NCBI GenBank assembly: GCA_944389195.1 | Contig: CALXLM010000015.1 | Location: 1 to 47,144 of the forward strand | Origin: an uncultured Opitutales bacterium | Lineage (GTDB): Bacteria; Verrucomicrobiota; Verrucomicrobiia; Opitutales; Intestinicryptomonadaceae | Length of the DNA: 47,144 bases | Reading direction: 5' to 3' | Part shown: positions 15,659 through 24,994 of the stretch, one piece after another | How the letters are laid out: each line of letters opens with the position of its first letter | Position numbering within the stretch: the stretch's first letter is position 1 | The notes under the pieces: generated by a model | Told to the model about the DNA's origin: nothing | The model's database searches: none | The model's input: only the letters and a program-made list of their open reading frames with translations | Position numbers and translations under genes: made by a program

Positions 15659-16960
15659 TCAAGCCAAGCCCATTCTTTTCAACTCCCGGTGCGCAATGTC
15701 GCGTCTATAAAACGCGCCGTCAAACGAGACTTTTTTGCAAAGGGAATAGGCCTTGTCGAGAGCCTCCGTCAAGGTGTCGCCAGTTCCCGTAAGCCCGAGC
15801 ACCCTGCCTCCCGATGAAACGATATCGCTTCCGACAGACTTTGTACCCGCATGTATAACCCAAGCCCCGTCCGGAATCTCCGAATCCGAAGGAAGCGAAA
15901 TAGGTGCCCCCTTCTTATATTTTCCTGGATAGCCTTCCGAACACATGACTACGACCGCCGCAAACCCGTCTGAGATGCGAACCTTCGTGGCGTCGAGAAG
16001 CCCATTTGCTATGTCGTTAAAAATCTCCAGCGCGTCGCTTTTTATGAGCGGCAGCAAAACCTGGCATTCCGGATCGCCGAAGCGCACGTTAAATTCCACA
16101 ACTTTGGCACCGTCTTTTGTTATCATTATGCCGATATATAGCGTGCCCCTGTAATCTATTCCCTCTGCTTTTAATCCGGCAAGAGTAGGCCCGATTATAT
16201 TTTCTCGCACGTCGGACAAAACCCGCTCCGTGACGACCGCCGCCGGAGCGTACGCGCCCATTCCCCCCGTATTCAAGCCGGTGTCTCCATCGCCCACACG
16301 CTTGTGGTCCTGACTTGCGGGAAGCATTATGTATTTGTCGCCGCAAACCATGAGCATGATGCTCGCCTCTTCGCCCTCCATCTTTTCCTCTACGACAATT
16401 TCCCTGCCGCTGTCGCCAAAAACGCCGTATTCCAACATTTCACGGGCGGCTTTTACGGCCTCCTCTTTCGATTCCGGGATAACTACACCTTTTCCAGCTG
16501 CAAGGCCGCTCGCCTTTATCACGACCCCGCAAGGCGCGGCTTTAATGTATTCGGAAGCTTTTTCAAAGTCGGTAAAATTTTCGCCTCTTGCGGTGGGAAT
16601 GGAATATTTCTTTAAAAATGCCTTTGAAAACGCCTTGCTGGCCTCAAGGATGGCACCGTTTTTATTGGGCCCGTAAACGGCTATGCCCTCCCCCCTCAGC
16701 CTGTCAGCAAGCCCCATGGACAGCGGAACTTCGGGGCCGCTAATGACGAGGTCGAAACTTCCGTCCTTTGCGAAATTTACAATGCCCTCTATATCCTCAG
16801 CAGGAATACCCGCCACTTCGCAGTCGCGCGATATTCCGCCGTTTCCCGGGGCGCACACAAGGCGCCCCAACATAGGCGAATTTTTTATCGCCTTTACAAT
16901 AGCATGTTCCCTTCCGCCACCGCCGACAACAAGTACATTGAGTTTTCTTCCGTATTCCAT
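15659..16960 (-). CDS. purD: Phosphoribosylamine--glycine ligase
   Basis: 433 residues from the ATG at 16960. That start is chosen because it leaves 4 nt after the preceding stop, has AGGCGG upstream and begins the protein 12 residues before the nucleotide-binding motif. An upstream in-frame start at 16996 would overlap the permease gene. The enzyme makes glycinamide ribonucleotide from phosphoribosylamine, glycine and ATP in cytoplasmic purine synthesis. Signatures are GGGGREHAIV (13-22), PGNGG, SGPEVPLSMGLAD, the ATP-grasp loop KASGLAAGKGVV, and the region HKRVGDGDTGLNTGGMGAYAP, followed by EFNVRFGDPECQ. Length is normal for the family. It is downstream of an LptF/LptG-type permease in one transcription unit. 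Confidence 0.97.
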   Translation of the reverse strand: MEYGRKLNVLVVGGGGREHAIVKAIKNSPMLGRLVCAPGNGGISRDCEVAGIPAEDIEGIVNFAKDGSFDLVISGPEVPLSMGLADRLRGEGIAVYGPNKNGAILEASKAFSKAFLKKYSIPTARGENFTDFEKASEYIKAAPCGVVIKASGLAAGKGVVIPESKEEAVKAAREMLEYGVFGDSGREIVVEEKMEGEEASIMLMVCGDKYIMLPASQDHKRVGDGDTGLNTGGMGAYAPAAVVTERVLSDVRENIIGPTLAGLKAEGIDYRGTLYIGIMITKDGAKVVEFNVRFGDPECQVLLPLIKSDALEIFNDIANGLLDATKVRISDGFAAVVVMCSEGYPGKYKKGAPISLPSDSEIPDGAWVIHAGTKSVGSDIVSSGGRVLGLTGTGDTLTEALDKAYSLCKKVSFDGAFYRRDIAHRELKRMGLA

Positions 16961-16964
16961 AAAT

Positions 16965-18080
16965 TTAAACCGCCTTTCTGTAAAGGGAAAGCGCAAAGAC
17001 CAGCATCGCTATAATCGGCAGCGCCGCAGCCCAAAACGGAGGCAGAAACCCTCTCCCCCCAAGCGCAGCAAGAACGCTGTCCACCACAAAAAACAGGAAA
17101 AACAGGCCCACTGTTTTCGAAACCCCAACCATCGGATTCGTGCGCACCCCAGAAACCGAAAACGGAATGGCTATGGCAACCACTATAATGCACGCAAACG
17201 CGCTCGCCCAAATTGAATACCAGCGCACGATATACGGCTGGGCTTCAATCGCCGAGCTGTCGCCCAATGCGTCTATAAGAGTCTCGGTTTCGAACAGGGA
17301 CAAATCCTTCGGGCGCCGCATCGACAGTATCATGATATTCGGAAGTTCCGTAAAATCCCGGTAGTATTTTTTGTCGAAGCCTATTGCCTTTGTCGCCCTG
17401 TGCGTCTGAGGGTCGTACGTTATCTCCTGCCCGTCGGTAAAGAACCAGCAATTATCGACGTCGTCGTAAACTCCCTCGCGAGCCATAACCCTTGAAACTT
17501 CCCTTCCGGCGGAGTCGAGCACCGAAACCCTCACGCCGTTTGCCCGGCTCGCGGCGCGGCTGAAAGAGTTTGTAAACCACAAGCGGCCGTCTTTGCGGTT
17601 GTTGAAACACATGTTAACAACCTTGCCGACATCGGAGATTTTCATGCTTTCCATTTCGCGCTCGAAACGGGCGTTATCGTATATTGTGCGCGACATCTCC
17701 TTGCAATGCGGTATTAAGGAAGCGTTCAGCCAGAGCAGAAGCCCGGCTAAAACCGCGCCCGAAAACCACAGCGCTCGCGTTATTCTAAACACATTCATGC
17801 CCGCCGAACGCATGGCGGTAATTTCGTTGTTCCGGTGGAGTGCCCCTAAAACATATATGAGCGAAAGCAGCAGGCTTATTGGAAGCACAACAGGCACAAG
17901 AGTCGGAGTAAGATAGGCATAATACATAAGTATGTCGCGCGTATCTGCACCCCAATTAATAAGCGCGCCGAGATTGCCGTACATATCGTGCAGTATCAAT
18001 ATGCCGAGCGTCACACCTATGGCTATCGCAAAAATTTTCAGCCATTCAAAAAAAACATATCTGTCCAACAATTTCGGCAT
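16965..18080 (-). CDS. LptF/LptG-family lipopolysaccharide export permease
   Basis: 371 residues from the ATG at 18080, preferred over an in-frame GTG at 18092 because GGAG lies 11 nt before the ATG and directly abuts the GTG. Belongs to the YjgP/YjgQ family. The N-terminus LLDRYVFFEWLKIFAIAIG is the typical amphipathic start, followed by membrane segments near residues 15-35, 55-80 (VPVVLPISLLLSLIYVLG), 100-120 and a C-terminal trio (from about 285). Between them is a periplasmic beta-jellyroll domain. ALHRNNEITAMRSAGMNVFRI (about 83-103) is the conserved cytoplasmic loop that contacts LptB. The protein extracts LPS from the inner membrane with a partner permease not present here. It lies upstream of purD. 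Confidence 0.92.
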   Translation of the reverse strand: MPKLLDRYVFFEWLKIFAIAIGVTLGILILHDMYGNLGALINWGADTRDILMYYAYLTPTLVPVVLPISLLLSLIYVLGALHRNNEITAMRSAGMNVFRITRALWFSGAVLAGLLLWLNASLIPHCKEMSRTIYDNARFEREMESMKISDVGKVVNMCFNNRKDGRLWFTNSFSRAASRANGVRVSVLDSAGREVSRVMAREGVYDDVDNCWFFTDGQEITYDPQTHRATKAIGFDKKYYRDFTELPNIMILSMRRPKDLSLFETETLIDALGDSSAIEAQPYIVRWYSIWASAFACIIVVAIAIPFSVSGVRTNPMVGVSKTVGLFFLFFVVDSVLAALGGRGFLPPFWAAALPIIAMLVFALSLYRKAV

Positions 18081-18370
18081 ACAAAAATACACTCCGGTTA
18101 TTATTGAAAAATCCCTAAAAGAATATCAAAGAAAAAAGAAAATTTTTTATATTATACTGCGCCGCCAAAACCGCCCGGCGCCGGCAAGACTGCCCAAACC
18201 GTCCGCCGTACCGGCTTACCCCGCCATCCGGAACCCGTGAAATCCCGATGCCATCCCCCCACGTTCGCGGCGAATTTCCCGCACGGTTGTCCGAATCCAC
18301 GCAAAAGCTACTTTCGTTCAGCGGTTAAATTTTATTGCAATGCGCGCCAAGAAAAAATATGCACTGAGAA
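18081..18370. other. Divergent intergenic region
   Basis: 290 nt between the permease gene and the tandem hydrolases. A TATAAT hexamer for the minus strand lies at the complement of 18151-18156 but has no clear -35. The rest is GC-rich without a supported gene. Confidence 0.4.
18335..18363 (+). promoter_or_regulatory. Candidate promoter of the tandem hydrolases, probably leaderless
   Basis: TTGCAA (18335-18340), a 17-nt spacer and TATGCA (18358-18363). The expected start is at about 18370, next to the ATG at 18371, which has no SD. The boxes are weaker than in the other promoters listed. Confidence 0.38.
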
Positions 18371-21300
18371 ATGAAGAGGAGTATTACGATTTCATTGTTT
18401 CTTGCGTCCGTTTTTGCGACATGCGCGGGTGCGTCTGAAGTTATGCGCGCGGTAATCGCCATCACGGGAAGCAAGCCTTTTGAAATAACACGTTCAGAAA
18501 ACGCCGACGTTAAAATCGAGAGGAAAGACATAGGGAGGGGCGAACGCACATACGCTGTCTTTTCCATTCCGATAGAAAAGGACTCGTGGACAAAAGTAAG
18601 TCTTGGGGGCGTTTCAAAATCCGACCAGGAACTCTATATAACCATACAGCCAGAATACTCCGTATATAGGCGTGCCGCATATTTTGACGACATAGCCGTA
18701 AACGGCGAAAACATCAAAAACGGGGGCTTCGAAAACGGCATGGAGGGCTGGGCGCTTTACGGCGACCCGAACATATACCAAGCCGCGGCGGTTCCTAAAG
18801 CCGCGGCGGGGAAGCCGTTCCCGAACGGAAAATTTTGCGCGCGAATATCGCCGACAAATCCCGTGCAGACTAAATTTTCTGTCGAGGCCGGCAAAAATTT
18901 CGACCTTACCGCCATGTGCCGCGACGCCGGCGCCCTCGGAGAATGCCGCAATTTCTTTTTCCTCGACATTCCTGAAACGCCGGCCGATACGGACGTTGCA
19001 TTAACCGATAAGTTCTCATTCGCGCCTCCGCCGCGCGAAATTGCCGGCGTAAAATTAGCCCCTGCAAAAAAGCCGCTAATACTTTCTAAAAGCCGCTCGC
19101 GTTCCTTAAAGATTCCGGAAACGTCTTTCGGAAGATTTATCTACGTTCTGAGTTCCTCAAACAGAGGCGCAAATTCAAGCGCGGGAACGTTAGTCATAAG
19201 GTTCCCCGAGGGAAAGTCAACAACGTTTCCCATAGTATCCGGAACGTTCACCGGATTTGTCGGGGAAAAATCCCAAACGCGCTTTTGCCGCGCCGTTGAC
19301 TGCGGAGGAAAATTCTACTATCTGACGCGCTTCGACATCGCGGAAGGCTCGGAATATCCGGTAGAACTCGAATTCAAGGCGTCTCCAGGAAGCGCCTTGT
19401 CTATTGCGGCCGCCACGCTTTCCCCCGTAAAAATAGACCCGTCGCCCGATTTCGTTCCCGGCCCCCCCGAATGGCTGCCCGCCGATGTCGGAGACGCCGT
19501 CGTAAAAGAGGGAACAATTCTCGACCTCTCAAAAACGGTCAAACCCAACGCAGGCTCTAAAGGGCGCATAATAGTAAACAAACGCGGAAAATTCGCCTTT
19601 GAAGGGGAACCTGAAAAATCGCTGAGGTTTCACGCATGCATGACAACCTTTCCGGAATTGGCTGAAAACAATATCTCCGACCTCGACAAGGCTAAAAAAT
19701 CCATAAGAAAGCGCATCGCCGAACTGAAGCGCGGGGGATACAACCTGATGAGAGTATGGGGGCTTGGGCTTCCATTCAACCCGACTGACAAATACGGGGA
19801 AAAATCCCGCTTGGCCTTCGACTTCATGCTGGAGGAGTTCCGACGGCAAGGCATTTATATAGACCTTATGCTCCCGATACCGTTCCCCAAAAATAATAAG
19901 GGATATTCAATAGAGGGGTCCCACGTCCTAAAAACCAGGCTCCTGTTCGGAGACAAAGAGCTGCTCGACGAATGGGCGAGGGTCACGCTGAAAATTCTCA
20001 ACCACAAGAATTCAATATCAGGGATACGGATAAAAGACGACCCAGTCATTTTGACACTGGAATACATAAACGAAATAGGCCTGGGGCCTCAAATGGTTAT
20101 AAACCGCGGCGGGAAGGACGCGGAATCGGCTTTGGTACCCTGGCGCAAATGGCTGAAGGAAAAATTTAAAGACATAGGCGCACTTAACAGCGCATGGAAA
20201 ACGTCATTTAAAGACTTCTCTGAAATCTCTGAAAAGTACACCTTATACAAGCCGGAATGGCGCTCATTCATAATCGAAAACGGGCGCAGATTCCATAAAT
20301 TCTGCGAGAAAACCATGCGCGACGCGGGATATCGCGGCCTGGTAAACGAGTATAATTTCTCGCCCGAATTCGCCTTCTCCGCGCTGCGCGCCGACGGCTC
20401 CGACTATGTTGCGAAAAATACATATTTCGCACACCCGTTTTACGAGCGCGAAAGAGTGAAGGGGTGGAGCGACAACAACGGAGCATCAATGCAGCAGAAA
20501 AGTTCCCTGTCTGAGACGGTCCAGCATTTCCGGCGCATCGCGCAGACGAAAATGTCCGACCGCCCCATGATCATGACGGAATACAAGCACTGTTTCTGGA
20601 ACGTCCACCAATACGAGGACGGCCTGGCTTTCCCGGCCTACGCCGCCCTTCAGGATTTCTCTGCGATATGCACGTTCATAAGGAGCATGGAATCCGGGAA
20701 AAACCCTATCGGATCGTTTACCACCGGCAACAATCCGGTAGCCGTGGCCAACGAAATAATGGCTTATTGCTTTTTCGGCCGCGGCGACGTCAGCCCGGCA
20801 AAGGGCTCTGTGGAGCTCGTTCTGACGGACAATTTTCTGAAAAACGCCTCCGGATACCACCGCTCCATAAGCGGCCAGCAAAGCCGCATACCGCTGTTAA
20901 CCGGATTTTCCGTGTCATTTCCTGATATCCCGAAACGAGACTCCCTAAAAGGCGTCTCCCCATCAAAACCAGACATTAGAATAAATCCCGAAGGCTATTC
21001 CTCCATAAAGGCCAACGACTGGTTCGCCGAAACCATAGAGGGCGCCGACGGGAACTTCAAGCTGAAGGACTTTGCCGCTCTGCTTAAATCTAAAGGCATA
21101 TTCGACCGCGGCAACGCCACCGATACCGACCGCGAAATATACCAGAGCGACACCGGGCAAATAAAACTCGACGTCAAGCGCAAAAAGATGTCGGTTTCCA
21201 CGCCGAAAAGCCAAGCCGTGGCGCTTACGGCGGGCGACTCGGAAAGCCTCGAAAACATCGAGGTCAAATCCACAACCGCCAACGCTGCCGTAGCACTGTG

Positions 21301-21631
21301 CGCAATGGACGGCAAAAAGATATCCGAAAGCTCCTCGCTTATCCTCATATATTCAACCTCGGCTCTAAACAGCGGCATGAGGCTGTCGGAAGACATGACA
21401 TACGCAAAGCACATCGGGAAGGCGCCCGCCCTGATAAGGACGGGCCGCCTCAGCGCCTCTTTAAAGCTCAAGCCCGGCGCGAAATTCCGCATTTACCCGC
21501 TCTCGTTGACGGGCGAACGGCGCGCGCCGCTGGAGCTTATCCAAACCCAGTCTGGAAGCGCCGACATTGAAATAGACCTTTCGAAATTGCCAAACGGCCC
21601 GACAACCCTTTTCGAAATATCGGAAATCTAA
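18371..21631 (+). CDS. Exported multidomain clan GH-A-like glycoside hydrolase (paralogue 2)
   Basis: 1086 residues with a signal peptide (MKRSITISLFLASVFATCAGA). The N-terminal 350 residues include a carbohydrate-binding-like beta-sandwich with a GGFENGMEGWALYG motif (118-131), typical of discoidin/CBM modules. A TIM barrel (about 415-770) carries acid/base Glu568 in LTLEYINEIG and nucleophile Glu737 in MIMTEYKHCFW. The C-terminal part repeats the family pattern YQSDTGQIKLD, TPKSQAV and VALCAMDGK. It is the closest neighbour of paralogue 3, which starts 29 nt downstream on the same strand, and shares the whole layout with it. Paralogue 1 is shorter at the N-terminus. Probably periplasmic or secreted; the substrate is unknown. 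Confidence 0.8.
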   Translation: MKRSITISLFLASVFATCAGASEVMRAVIAITGSKPFEITRSENADVKIERKDIGRGERTYAVFSIPIEKDSWTKVSLGGVSKSDQELYITIQPEYSVYRRAAYFDDIAVNGENIKNGGFENGMEGWALYGDPNIYQAAAVPKAAAGKPFPNGKFCARISPTNPVQTKFSVEAGKNFDLTAMCRDAGALGECRNFFFLDIPETPADTDVALTDKFSFAPPPREIAGVKLAPAKKPLILSKSRSRSLKIPETSFGRFIYVLSSSNRGANSSAGTLVIRFPEGKSTTFPIVSGTFTGFVGEKSQTRFCRAVDCGGKFYYLTRFDIAEGSEYPVELEFKASPGSALSIAAATLSPVKIDPSPDFVPGPPEWLPADVGDAVVKEGTILDLSKTVKPNAGSKGRIIVNKRGKFAFEGEPEKSLRFHACMTTFPELAENNISDLDKAKKSIRKRIAELKRGGYNLMRVWGLGLPFNPTDKYGEKSRLAFDFMLEEFRRQGIYIDLMLPIPFPKNNKGYSIEGSHVLKTRLLFGDKELLDEWARVTLKILNHKNSISGIRIKDDPVILTLEYINEIGLGPQMVINRGGKDAESALVPWRKWLKEKFKDIGALNSAWKTSFKDFSEISEKYTLYKPEWRSFIIENGRRFHKFCEKTMRDAGYRGLVNEYNFSPEFAFSALRADGSDYVAKNTYFAHPFYERERVKGWSDNNGASMQQKSSLSETVQHFRRIAQTKMSDRPMIMTEYKHCFWNVHQYEDGLAFPAYAALQDFSAICTFIRSMESGKNPIGSFTTGNNPVAVANEIMAYCFFGRGDVSPAKGSVELVLTDNFLKNASGYHRSISGQQSRIPLLTGFSVSFPDIPKRDSLKGVSPSKPDIRINPEGYSSIKANDWFAETIEGADGNFKLKDFAALLKSKGIFDRGNATDTDREIYQSDTGQIKLDVKRKKMSVSTPKSQAVALTAGDSESLENIEVKSTTANAAVALCAMDGKKISESSSLILIYSTSALNSGMRLSEDMTYAKHIGKAPALIRTGRLSASLKLKPGAKFRIYPLSLTGERRAPLELIQTQSGSADIEIDLSKLPNGPTTLFEISEI

Positions 21632-21660
21632 ACAACCAACAGCATACATACACTGCCGAA

Positions 21661-24600
21661 ATGATCCCGTTGTCACCAATAAAAAAGGGTGCGGCAATAG
21701 CTGCAACACTGGTTGCCGCTGCGCAGATTTGCCTCGCGGCCGAAACGCCGTACAAAGCCGAAATCCTCATATCCGGCCCCGGAGAATTAAAGACCGAATC
21801 AGGCGACTCGGAACTTCAGCTCACAAAGCCGTCATGGAAGAAGAAGTCCGAATGGGGCAGATACGACCTTGTGATAGCCCCCGCTCCCGTCGGGGAATGG
21901 CGCCGCGTTGAGGTTTTCGTGACAAGCCCGTCGGAACAGACTATAATCCTTTCGCTCCAAGCGGAGCGGAAAAAAGGCGCCGGTGTCTTTTTCGACACGG
22001 TAGAAGTCGACGGAAAGCCCATATTGAACGGAGATTTTTCAAACGGGTTTCAATATTGGATACGCTATTCCGACAATAAAAACGACTATCCGTTCATAGT
22101 GGAGTCCGACAGATTGCCTCATACCGCCCCTGCCTGCGCGTACACGACCTACAAAAACGCCATCCAGACGCGCTTTAAGATTCCCGCAAACAAGCGCGTA
22201 AAAGTGGCGCTGTCATGCCGCTCCGTCGAGCACGGAAAGGACAAGCTTCCGCCGTTTTCGCTGGATATTTCAAGCGCGGCGGCGCAGGCCTCCGCAAAGG
22301 GCAAAAAAGCTGCCATAAAAGATTCGGACCTCCGACTTCCCGACGAGATAAGAGGCATAAAGCTCAAGTCTCCCGAAACCCCGCTTCTTCTTTCAAACGG
22401 AAAAAGCGCTGAAATAAAACTGGATGACGATACGTTCGGAAAATTTCTATATGTTTTGCATGCGTATGTGGGGAACTCGAAAGGAAGGGTGTATGCCGGC
22501 AAGGTAGTCGTCAGGTACGCAAACGGCACATTCCAGACATTCAACGCAATATCGGGCGATTCCATCGGAAAATTCTCGGAGGAAACCGCCTCGCAAACTG
22601 AAGTGGTCAAAGCAGCCGGAGGTTTTTTCTACCTTGCGCAATACAGGTTGAAGGAAAACAGGGGGCGCGTAAAAAGCGTCGAATTTTCAAGCAACAGGGG
22701 AAGGACGTACGCGGTTCTCGCCTCCACGCTCGACACGCAAAACGTCATATTGGGCAAAACCTTCTCGCCTTCAGAAAAAGAATGGAAACCGTACGACATC
22801 GGCGACATGCAAATCTCGAAGGGCTCGATACTCGACTTGTCAAGAGGCCGGAAACAATTCGACATTGAAAAAAACGGCAGGCTGACAATCAACAAAAACG
22901 GGGGCTTCGCCTTTGAAAATTTCCCCGGCGAAAACGTCGTGCTGCACTCCTCGATGACGACGATAAACGACATGCGCGGAGACTGGGGAAACGACGTCGA
23001 AAAAGCGAAGAGAAACATAGACGAATATGTGGAAAAATTCAAACGAGGAGGATATCAGATGATTCGTCTGGCGGGCGTGACAAATATACCGCTACTGCTG
23101 AACACCGACGAAAAAACGCGCGAAAAGCTCGCAGATACCGCCGATTACGCCATAGCCGCGTTAAAGAAGAACGGCATCTACATAAACCTTACAATGCCGT
23201 CGTACAACATAGGGCTCCCCAACTTTTACTGGGACGACCGCGACGCGGTAAAGTTTAAGCTTTTTACAATGTCGCCAGACGCCGCCGAGTCTTGGGGAAA
23301 AGTGGTTCGAAAAATCTTAAACCGCAAGAACCGGTATACCGGATTCAAGCTCAAGGACGAAAAGGCCATTGCGAGCCTCGAATACGTCAACGAAATAGAG
23401 CTCGGCCCCGAAAGGGCGTTCTGGAACACGCCGTGGAGCAGACCTTACGGAGAGAAAATCTTCAGAAAATGGCTGTCGGAGAAGTACACCGACATCGCCG
23501 CGCTGAACAAAGCATGGAAAAGCCGCTACAAGTCGTTCGGCGAAATAACATGGAAAGACTTCCCGGGAAAACTCGACTGGTCCCTGTTCTTGCGCGAATG
23601 CGGAAGAAAGTTCGGGTCATTCTGCGAAAACCTGTTTAAGGAGGAAGGCTACGGCGGGCTCGTAATGCAGTTCAACGTCATGGGGAATTACACATTCGGA
23701 AACCTGCGCGCCGAATATTCCGATTTTGTAGGCATGAACACGTATTTCTGCCACCCGAGCGATTTTTACAATATCGGTTCCAAATGCCTTCAAATCAGTT
23801 CCATACCCGGACTCGCCGCCTACTGGCGCGGCATATCCGCAACGCGCATAACCGGGCGCCCCATGATAATGACGGAATTTAAGCACGTATTCTGGAACAG
23901 GCACCAATACGAAGGCGGGCTCGTCTTTCCGGCGTATTCCGCGCTTCAAAATTTCTCCGCACTCGAATCTTTCGTAAGGCAAAAAGACGACAAAATAACA
24001 ATATTGGAACCTTTTTTGATTGGCAACAACCCGATATGCCGCGCATCGGAAATATTGTCGTACTGTTTCTTTGCCCGCAGGGACGTAAAAGAGTCGGAAC
24101 ACCTTGTAGAGCTGCGCATCGACGAAGACTTCATCTCCAAAAACCCGAACGCAGCTTACGCTCCCAACAGCGAACAGACAAAAATAGCGCTTCTTACAGG
24201 GTTTGCAGTGGACTATCCGGACGCGAAAAAACGCGCCGCTTTAAAAGATGTAAAGCCGCGAACCCCGGACATCGTCATCAGCCCGGTCGGCTATTCCTCG
24301 ATAGAAAGCCACGACTGGTTCACAAAGGTAAACGAGGGCAAAGACGCAAAATTCGATTTGAAAAAATTTACCGAAGAGCTGCGCGAAAAGAAAATACTCC
24401 CTCCCGGAAATATTACCGACGTCGATAAAGGCATATTCCAGAGCGACACGGGCCAGATAACCATGATGCGCGACAGATGCCTTATGAAGGTGGTCACGCC
24501 CAAAAGCGAGGCAGTGGCCATGCTGGCGGGGGACGCAGAAAAGCTCGGGGCGCTGGAAGTCGAATCGCTTTCTGAAAACGCAACCGTGGCCGTGTGCGCC

Positions 24601-24924
24601 ATGGATGGGAAGAACGTGGCGGACAGCTCGTCCATGGTTTTCATATTTTCGACGCGCGCAATAAACAGCGGCATGATGCTTTCATTCGACCAGACCACCC
24701 TATTCAACAAGGGCAAACTTCCAATATTGATGAAGCTCGGGAAGCTCAAAGCCTCGCTCAAGGTAGAAAAGGGCGCGAAATATTCCATATACCCCCTTTG
24801 CATAAACGGCATAAGGAGAGAAAAAATACCGTGCCAAAACAGGGACGGCGTTTTGGAAATATCAATAGACCTCGCGGCCCTTCCCAACGGCCCCACGCCT
24901 CTATTCGAAATTGCAAAAGAATAA
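21661..24924 (+). CDS. Exported multidomain clan GH-A-like glycoside hydrolase (paralogue 3)
   Basis: 1087 residues with a signal peptide (residues 1 to about 27, cleaved near LAAE). The layout matches paralogue 2: an N-terminal beta-sandwich with NGDFSNGFQYWIRY (123-136), then a TIM barrel with acid/base Glu578 in ASLEYVNEIE and nucleophile Glu739 in MIMTEFKHVFW. The C-terminal region contains FQSDTGQITMM and TPKSEAVAM. No SD is visible upstream of the ATG; the 29-nt gap to paralogue 2 suggests cotranscription. The two are probably an old tandem duplication that has diverged, since the barrels differ well outside the active-site motifs and may accept different linkages. The gene ends directly at a strong terminator. 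Confidence 0.8.
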   Translation: MIPLSPIKKGAAIAATLVAAAQICLAAETPYKAEILISGPGELKTESGDSELQLTKPSWKKKSEWGRYDLVIAPAPVGEWRRVEVFVTSPSEQTIILSLQAERKKGAGVFFDTVEVDGKPILNGDFSNGFQYWIRYSDNKNDYPFIVESDRLPHTAPACAYTTYKNAIQTRFKIPANKRVKVALSCRSVEHGKDKLPPFSLDISSAAAQASAKGKKAAIKDSDLRLPDEIRGIKLKSPETPLLLSNGKSAEIKLDDDTFGKFLYVLHAYVGNSKGRVYAGKVVVRYANGTFQTFNAISGDSIGKFSEETASQTEVVKAAGGFFYLAQYRLKENRGRVKSVEFSSNRGRTYAVLASTLDTQNVILGKTFSPSEKEWKPYDIGDMQISKGSILDLSRGRKQFDIEKNGRLTINKNGGFAFENFPGENVVLHSSMTTINDMRGDWGNDVEKAKRNIDEYVEKFKRGGYQMIRLAGVTNIPLLLNTDEKTREKLADTADYAIAALKKNGIYINLTMPSYNIGLPNFYWDDRDAVKFKLFTMSPDAAESWGKVVRKILNRKNRYTGFKLKDEKAIASLEYVNEIELGPERAFWNTPWSRPYGEKIFRKWLSEKYTDIAALNKAWKSRYKSFGEITWKDFPGKLDWSLFLRECGRKFGSFCENLFKEEGYGGLVMQFNVMGNYTFGNLRAEYSDFVGMNTYFCHPSDFYNIGSKCLQISSIPGLAAYWRGISATRITGRPMIMTEFKHVFWNRHQYEGGLVFPAYSALQNFSALESFVRQKDDKITILEPFLIGNNPICRASEILSYCFFARRDVKESEHLVELRIDEDFISKNPNAAYAPNSEQTKIALLTGFAVDYPDAKKRAALKDVKPRTPDIVISPVGYSSIESHDWFTKVNEGKDAKFDLKKFTEELREKKILPPGNITDVDKGIFQSDTGQITMMRDRCLMKVVTPKSEAVAMLAGDAEKLGALEVESLSENATVAVCAMDGKNVADSSSMVFIFSTRAINSGMMLSFDQTTLFNKGKLPILMKLGKLKASLKVEKGAKYSIYPLCINGIRREKIPCQNRDGVLEISIDLAALPNGPTPLFEIAKE

Positions 24925-24959
24925 AAAAAGGCGGACGCCCTTTAACGTCCGCCTTTTTT
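24924..24959. terminator. Bidirectional terminator between convergent operons
   Basis: GGCGGACG (24930-24937) and CGTCCGCC (24946-24953) form an 8-bp stem with A runs before and T runs after. It therefore serves the plus-strand hydrolases, whose stop codon abuts it, and the minus-strand gene ending at 24995. Confidence 0.92.
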
Positions 24960-24994
24960 AAGCTCTCCGTGCAAAAATTCCGGCGCGCAACAGG

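Noticed and set aside
16960-16996. Upstream start for purD
   Set aside because: It overlaps the end of the permease gene; the ATG at 16960 has an SD and gives the normal N-terminus.
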